A stretch of 64,000 nucleotides of DNA, taken from Chara braunii (lineage: Eukaryota; Streptophyta; Charophyceae; Charales; Characeae). The translations under genes were made by a program, and so were the position numbers. The stretch is taken from positions 1,667,658 to 1,731,657 of the forward strand of contig BFEA01000273.1 in assembly GCA_003427395.1 (NCBI GenBank), given 5' to 3'. The notes under the pieces were generated by a model, which saw nothing but the letters and a program-made list of their open reading frames with translations, searched no databases and had not been told where the DNA came from. This document shows, one piece after another, positions 58,081-64,000 of this stretch (the first letter of the stretch is position 1; each line of letters starts with the position of its first letter).

Positions 58081-58539
58081 GGTCGCGTCAGGAATGTGCG
58101 CCCATCACCCATTGCCTCGCGTTCGAATTAGGGTTTCGCCACCGACCACACGCCAGTGCATGTTTGCATCATAGTCATCGGGACAGGAGACATGATACTA
58201 TTCGATCACCCTCTGACACATTGTGTTGTCCTGTTGCACACTTACACGTGTTTTTTGGCACGACCAGACAAAACAGGAAAGGGCAATCAATCACGGCTAC
58301 GCGATAACGCCCCATGGCCGGCTGCCAAGCGGTACTACCCCACGTATTCTTACACAAATAAAAAAATCCCCTTTTCGCTAACGTTGCATGAGGCGAGCGT
58401 GCCACCTGCGGCGAAGGTAGTTGCCGACACATGTCACGCTGGGGAACCCTTCAGAGCCGAGAGGGTGTCAACATGCCATGGCTGGTGTTGCATCACTTCT
58501 TCATGGACCCTGCAGCTCCTGGACGGATGACCGCTCAGA
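58081..58539. other. No recognised gene
   Basis: Overlapping frames on both strands (124 codons plus, 85 minus) without a domain. Confidence 0.4.
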
Positions 58540-58700
58540 TGAAGACGACGATGGCGGAGAGCGCTTGCTCACGTGGAAGGGGGAAATGGCGATGGAGGAG
58601 TGCGTTTGCTTGTGTAGAGGAAGACAACGATGGCGGAGTGCGTTTGTGGTTGGAGGTAGACGACGATGGTGGAATCCGGTTGCTTGCACGGATGACGTTC
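58540..58700. repeat. Minisatellite of GA(C/A)GATGGCGGA units
   Basis: About four units, 36-45 bp each, start at about 58545, 58587, 58627 and 58663. Each has GATGG(C/T/A)GGA followed by GTGCGTTTG or GCGCTTG. Confidence 0.65.
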
Positions 58701-60019
58701 GCCGAATGAAAAGAACTTGTGTGCGACGTCAATGACCCACAACCTCCTTCCTGCGGGCACAAAACCGTTGGCCCGGCGGATGACGAATTCCAGGCAGGCA
58801 CATGGCCCGCTCTTCGCGTGGCCGCCCGACGCGCAAATCGCAGGGCTCTGCGATGCGTTGCCTGTGGTGTCAGCCCCTACCCATCCGGTGCAACCCCGCG
58901 GGACGGGAAGGGCAAAAAGCAAGGGAACTGGCCCTTGGCGAATTGACCCTGTCAATTCATTACATTCGACGACTGAAAGGTATAGGGTCCCGATACCGGT
59001 TTCGAAAATCGCTGCGACTACGAAGAGATATTTTTTTTTTTGGGCAGGCCCTGTCAATTACTTGCATGAGGCCCGTCGATTCCTTCCGTGAGGCCTATCG
59101 AACGCTCCACAGGCTCCATGGCACGATTTGAAACCGGAAATGCCCTTCCTACCTGAGCAGCGGGCCCACTTCCAAACATTGGAAGGCAGGGCTACAAAAT
59201 GAATCCGCCCCCCTCCCTCATGCTTGTTTCGTCACTTCCATTTCGTTGGGGAAACGCTGCCAGATGGAGCACTCGCGCTAGGAAGTGTCAACACGAAACG
59301 TCTGCAAAACGCGCTTATCAACGCCATCACCGTCGCACGCCTCAACATTCGCGCCGTCGTTGTCGTGCTCCTGACCACTCACGCCGAACAGTTTGATCTC
59401 GTCGTCGCCATCACATGCATAGCGCACAAGCATCGTGCGCCATCGCCTGCCAGCATCCCGTGCAGGTCGCAGGATTTTTGGCACATTTCAACTTTACAGG
59501 AGCCGCCAAATGCACACGAGCTTTGCCCACGTCATTGCTCCAGCTTCATTATTCGACCTGATCCATGATCGTGCCCATCAGCCCATGTCCCCACTCTCGA
59601 TTTCGAGGTGCTTTATTTGCACATGCACATTGCTCGTTGTGCCATATCATCGTGTTATAGCTGCGCTTGATGTGCAGGACCTTTTTCATAGTCGCGTCTG
59701 TTTCCTTTTCCATAGCGCCCTCTCTCGAACGCCGCGCTTGGCATAGCAGTCCAAGCGTGCCACGGGATCGGATCCTTGATTCGGTTGCGCTATTCCGGAG
59801 CCTGACAGCGTCTCGGATCACCCCTATTGTAGACTTCACCAGCGAACGAGAGGAGGTACGTGTGCACGAGCATGGTTCAAATACGAAAAGGAAAGTGCGG
59901 GATGGGAGATGTGCACAGTCTGATGCTCATGTTTGTGAGTTGGCGACAACCTGATCAAATAGTAAACCACGTCCGATTGGATTCTCCTAATTCACGCAAT
60001 TATAGGTGCTATCTAAATC
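58701..60019. other. No recognised gene
   Basis: Frames up to 162 codons overlap on opposite strands (58569-59057 minus, 58717-59091 plus) and cross the minisatellite. No domain or conserved start is seen. Confidence 0.4.
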
Positions 60020-60065
60020 CATGTGATTGCAAAAATGTGCATTTGCACATTTTTGCAATCACATG
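60020..60065. repeat. Perfect 22-bp-arm palindrome
   Basis: The arms 60020-60041 and 60044-60065 are exact inverted copies with a TT centre. The core reads GATTGCAAAAATGTGCA. Confidence 0.9.
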
Positions 60066-60096
60066 CACATGCAAAAGCGAGTGGAAAGGTGATCTG

Positions 60097-60111
60097 CATT
60101 TGGGGAAGGTC
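60097..60111. repeat. LINE target-site duplication, left copy
   Basis: CATTTGGGGAAGGTC, repeated exactly at 63781-63795, directly beside the poly(T) at 60112. Confidence 0.88.
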
Positions 60112-60253
60112 TTTTTTTTTTTTTTTTTTTTCCATTTTTTTTTTCTTCAAGAAAGGCCCATATGCAAGACCTATATCCTGGTGGTGGTAAGAGAACCACC
60201 TGGATTGAGGCTTTGCCAATCGGGCCGCTTCATCTATTGGTGGGGAGCATCAC

Positions 60254-60570
60254 CTGCTGGAAATCGGGTCAAGCGTCCCATAAATACATCTCTGTAACAC
60301 AGTACATCATTGAAACTGACACCATCGCCCCAAACCCAGATCTATTCTTCCCCCTCATCCTACAGCAGGGTTGGGTATTGGGGGGGCGCACTGGGGGGCA
60401 CCAATGGAATCTCCCTCCGTCCCCATAACCCCTGCCGTCCTCCCGACTGTCCTCAGGGCCCTAAAGCGTCTCCTGCTGGAAACCGGGTCCAGCGTCCCAT
60501 AGATAGGATAATGACCTGCCGTACTTTCTTGATTGTGCCGCCTATTGCTGGAAACCGGGTCCAGCGTCCC
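60254..60570. repeat. Three copies of the hairpin motif GCTGGAAACCGGGTCCAGC
   Basis: Copies at about 60254, 60472 and 60546, each followed by GTCCC. The first has AATCGGGTCAAGC, which weakens its stem. They lie in the LINE 3' UTR. Confidence 0.75.
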
Positions 60571-60826
60571 TTATCAGTTCAATTCACACAGGCCCGAAAC
60601 TTCTGAATATGGAAGAGACAGCAGAGCTCATCGGAAAACTAGTAGAAAACAACAGACTGAGATTGAGTATACTCCAGGTGCAGGACCAGAAAACTAGTAG
60701 AAAGCAATCAGACGAAAAAAAAACGACTGAGGCTCTTTAAAAAGCAATATGAGATTGAGTATACTTCGGACAAATAAGACAGATAAGTAGAGACCCAGAA
60801 GGTCCTCAGCCCCACTCCAGGAAGGC

Positions 60827-61854
60827 TCACGCGACTGGGAGGATTTTTGCTAAGGACAGCGGGTGGGGCGGGAAAGGGTTTGTGAACTCCTGAGCCGGCC
60901 GTAGCGGGGAGCCGGGATCAATTGTAGTCCAGTCATGAAAAATCAGTTGATAATCTCTTGCTATCCCCGCCCGGGGGTCCTCCTGTGAATCCGTTTCTGG
61001 TTGGCGACCAGTCCATTTTACCTCCGCCACCCATCCCTCCCGTTCTCCCCCTAGCCAGTTCCTGCTAAATGCAGAGATGATTCTGTTCATATCTCCCCAG
61101 GAATGCATTTGGTCGAGCTTATCTTTAGCTACCTTCCATTGGGTCGCTATCTCGTACTGAACTAATGTCCGGATCTGTTCTATGGCTTCACCGTCCTCCA
61201 CCCGTGCCCCATCTATCTCAAAGCAGCATCTTTTCCACCATATGGTCCATAGAAGAGCCCTCCAGTCCCATGGCCATGTTGCGCCACATTTTCCTCAAAA
61301 GTATTCCCTCGGATTGGGGGGTAGTATCCTAACAGAAGAGCCCTCCAGTCCCATGGCCATGTTGCGCCAGGAACTATGTGGCGTCGTATCCTATCCCAGC
61401 TCCTCCACAGTAATACTCAGGCGGGGCATTGGAGGAAGATATGCTCAATGGTCTCGGCCCGCCTCCGCCCAGGATAGCTCGAGAGGCACTTCTGGCACCA
61501 TGGCAGTGCCTTCCCTTGTTGTTCCAGACGNGTGTGGTCTATTAGCCAATCATTAGTTGGAAGGCACCTGTGCTCGATCTGCCACTGGAGAGCGGAGATT
61601 TTGGCTGGTCTGTTGCTATACTGTGCAAACCACTGGATGGGTTTCAAAAGTTTATGGTCAACGTTGAGGCGGCGATACCATCTGTCCTCTACACGATCCC
61701 GCAGGTTGCATTTGGGTCTGAGCATTCGGTACACCGATTTGGATTTTAAGCTTTGTAGTGTCAGTGTGTTGGATTCCCTTCTCCCGGTCAGTGAGTTCAG
61801 GATCCAACACCACTCATCAGGGTCCAGGGGGAGGTCGTCAATTGGGACCCTTGG
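60827..61854 (-). pseudogene. LINE ORF2 C-terminal part with zf-RVT
   Basis: Frame 61417-61734 has the plant zf-RVT pattern: KISALQWQIEHRCLPTNDWL, then WCQKCLSS, ETIEHIFLQCPA, giving C-x2-C ... H-x4-C. This domain follows the RT in many plant LINEs. Frame 60827-61201 is a C-terminal segment ending KILPVA. Between them a 36-bp piece is repeated (61251-61286 and 61334-61369) and the frame is lost. A single N lies at 61531. Confidence 0.75.
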
Positions 61855-63780
61855 TCAGAACCTCCTTTGGCGCCCTCCGTTCTCTGTAACCCTGATGCGA
61901 TACACCTCTTTTATGTTCTTCCAAATGAAGGGTTGCTGTGTGCTTCGCAGTTCCTCGTCCTTCAAATCGGAAAAGACTTCTATAAGTACGTGGGACTGGT
62001 CGGCGAGGTGTATATGTCCCACTTCGTGTTCTCGGTCAGGTAGACCCACCCAGTCGCCTTCCTTCATGCAGGGTCCTTTTCTGAAGGTGGTATACCAACG
62101 AAGGGGAAAACTGTCAATCAGCTCCTCCAATGCCCTCTCAATGAAGTGGCAGTACCGTAATGTTGCTCGTATCCTGTCAGTACTCTTCCAGTCCTTTTCC
62201 TCTGTGTCCCAGAGGTCCCCGACCCTTCGTATACCGTGCTTCACCCATCCCTTCCATGGAGAGTCCGAGGCGTTCCGCACTCGTCCCTCGGAATCTGTTA
62301 TTAGACGGTTACCAAATAGGGGTTGCCGGTATATTTCCTTCCATCTTTCTGGTGTCGGTCTGTTGGGGGGGGGGAGCTTCCTCCATGTGCGTATAAGACG
62401 TAGCCATAATTTGTCTGTGGGGTCCCCGTTTCTGTATTTCCTGGTTAACCGCCAGTACCTGTCCTCCAACCACACATAGGGGTCAATTTCGGGTGGGGAT
62501 TCTGGGGCGAGATTGGAGATTTGTGCCAGGGCAAGAGGGACCCATGGAGAGGTCGGAGAAAAAATAATGTGCTGAAGCCAGCGAATTGAGAGCGCATGGA
62601 ATTGTGTGGCTGGATCCACAATTCCTAATCTGCCTCTGTTCTTAGGTTGGATTACGGAATCCCATGCCACCCGGCTTATCGCACGGGCGTTATTGCTATC
62701 CCCCCTCCACAGGAAGGGCGCTAACTGTTGTTTGAGTGTTTTAAGCCCCCCGTTACTCATTGGCCATAGGATGGCCTTGTACCAGAGTGTGGCCAGGACC
62801 ACATTGTTGATGACGAGAGCTCGCCCGAAGATGGACGGACGCTGATTGTTCCATTTTTCAAGTTAAACTTGTGCTGGTCCCATAAGCCACTCGTCGTTAG
62901 ATGCTGGCCTTCCTTTAGCGTGACTAATGCCCCTAGGATTCTAAGGTGGTCATCAGGGGTTAGCCATGTGATTCGTGGGTTTTCCGGAGGTCTTTCCCCT
63001 TGATGGTGTATCCACCACCCCGTGGTCTCCTGTCCCCAATTAACAGTCATATCTGATAGGCGGCAGAATTTATTCATGAGCTACTGAATTTCCTCCATGT
63101 TGGCCGCTGTCGCCTCAACCATTACGGTGAGGTCATCTGCAAATAGGGAGCAGATAGGTATAGCCTTGTTGGGGATGTTCGCTATTTTAATCCGTGTGAG
63201 GTCTTTGTTTTGGCGTAGATTGGCTGATAATGCCTCCATGATCACTAGGAAGAGGTAGGGGGCAATGGGATCCCCTTGTCTCACCGACCGTTGGAGCTCA
63301 AATGGCGGCGCCACCGACCCATTGACCTGGACACAGGTGGTGGCGTTATTGTGGAGAATCTTTTCCCAGCGCCGGAATGTTGGACCAAAGTTCATTTTGT
63401 CCAGGCACATGTCTAGAAAATGCCAGTCTACGTGATCGTAGGCTTTCTCGAAGTCAATAAAGATAATCGCCGCATTGGCTTGCTTCCGTCGTGCTAACTG
63501 GACTACGTCATTCACCAGCAGGATGTTTTCTTGGATACTCCTGCCTGACATAAACCCGGTTTGGGCTGGGTGAATGACCTCTTCCAATACAGATGCCATG
63601 CGGTTGGCCAGGGCCTTCGAAAGCATTTTATATACTACAGTGAGTAATGTGATGGGTCTATGATTTCTAATGTTCATTTTGTCCCCTTTCTTGTATAGAA
63701 GGGACAGCACCCCTTTCCCCACGGTCTCTCCCATTTCCCCTGCCTCCCATACTTTTTGGTAGTATTCCCATAGGTCGGCA
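61855..63780 (-). pseudogene. LINE ORF2 reverse transcriptase (broken)
   Basis: RT motifs occur in order: LLYKKGDKMNIRNHRPITLL, QTGFMSGRSIQENI, FIDFEKAYDHVDW (catalytic Asp), SVRQGDPIAPYLFLV and SLFADDLTVMV (catalytic Asp pair). After TAG at 63081-63083 the same frame continues with NKFCRLSDMTVNWGQ. A one-base shift near 62840 leads into the 315-codon frame 61855-62802 (FLWRGDSNNARAISRVAWDS), the thumb/connection region. Plus-strand frames here, including one of 315 codons, are antisense shadows. Confidence 0.9.
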
Positions 63781-63795
63781 CATTTGGGGAAGGTC
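63781..63795. repeat. LINE target-site duplication, right copy
   Basis: CATTTGGGGAAGGTC, identical to 60097-60111. It marks the 5' junction of the truncated LINE. Confidence 0.88.
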
Positions 63796-64000
63796 AATCG
63801 ATGTCGATTGAGGAAGGTGTCGAATGCACATTTCAGCATCCATCAAATTGTCTGGGCGAATGCCACTGGCAAACGAACATGTCCAAGACATTTAAACGGG
63901 CCTTTATCCGATATAGGCCTCAGGCCTTGTAAAAATAGAGCAGCACGGGCCTTGTAAAAGTAAAGCATTGTGAAAAGGTATCTTGTCAGGGCTCAGAAAC
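63796..64000. other. Flank of the LINE; no gene
   Basis: Pre-insertion DNA continuing from 60096. Nothing recognisable. Confidence 0.6.

Larger units (their letters stand above)
60112..63780 (-). mobile_element. 5'-truncated L1-type LINE with poly(A) tail and 15-bp TSD
   Basis: Reading on the minus strand: reverse transcriptase from just inside domain 0/1, then connection, zf-RVT, a C-terminal segment and a 3' UTR, ending in a 20-base A tail (T at 60112-60131). CATTTGGGGAAGGTC lies on both sides. The 5' end, with endonuclease and any ORF1, was lost at insertion, as is usual for target-primed reverse transcription. ORF2 has in-frame stops at 63081-63083 and 61855-61857 and a frameshift near 62840. 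Confidence 0.88.

Noticed and set aside
58569-59091. Opposite-strand 162- and 124-codon frames
   Set aside because: They overlap each other and a minisatellite, and have no domain.
61532-62479. 315-codon plus-strand open frame
   Set aside because: It is antisense to the LINE reverse-transcriptase connection region, which has clear protein similarity on the minus strand.

Overview
This is eukaryotic, repeat-dominated nuclear DNA with no intact host gene that I can recognise. Four signs place it in the plant lineage. The Ty3/gypsy elements are chromoviruses primed by initiator tRNA-Met. A second gypsy-type element has a tRNA-Asp primer site of the kind used by plant Athila/Tat elements. The L1-type LINE carries a zf-RVT zinc-binding domain. 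The DNA is packed with nested retroelements. A streptophyte alga such as Chara is my guess; it rests on overall impression and is weak. Four N tracts or single Ns and a sequencing-adaptor junction show that this is a short-read assembly.

Layout. 0-5.8 kb: AT-rich DNA, a GC-rich module, a cluster of a 22-bp palindromic core, duplicated blocks with 41-bp G-box repeats, microsatellites, a long foldback (4278-4463), a small TIR element (5012-5192) and a second palindromic repeat family. 5.9-16.3 kb: the 3' half of a chromovirus (element A, with LTR1) joined head-to-tail to the 5' half of an unrelated gypsy-type element (element D). 18.1-37.9 kb: a tandem retrotransposon array with three LTRs and two internal regions (B and C), all on the minus strand and flanked as one unit by the 5-bp repeat CACTA. 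B and C share an identical nonsense codon just before the reverse-transcriptase YLDD motif. Both leaders carry four hairpin repeats and a tRNA-like segment, and C also holds a nested DNA element.

37.9-42.5 kb has little that I recognise. 42.5-45.1 kb is a satellite with ~305-bp monomers grouped in ~920-bp trimers. 45.9-46.4 kb has another dispersed repeat. 48.4-50.1 kb and 54.1-55.0 kb hold complementary broken parts of a DUF7869-type (transposase-like) coding sequence, separated by satellite in the opposite orientation (50.8-53.7 kb). 55.2-56.1 kb is simple repeat with a long palindrome and a 256-N gap. 56.6-58.1 kb holds satellite and a second palindromic repeat cluster. 60.1-63.8 kb is a 5'-truncated LINE with a 20-base poly(A) tail and a 15-bp perfect target-site duplication.

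Functionally this is a graveyard. Every retroelement reading frame is broken. The least explained material is the palindrome-centred satellite superfamily. It recurs in three separated clusters and both orientations and has higher-order structure in one of them.
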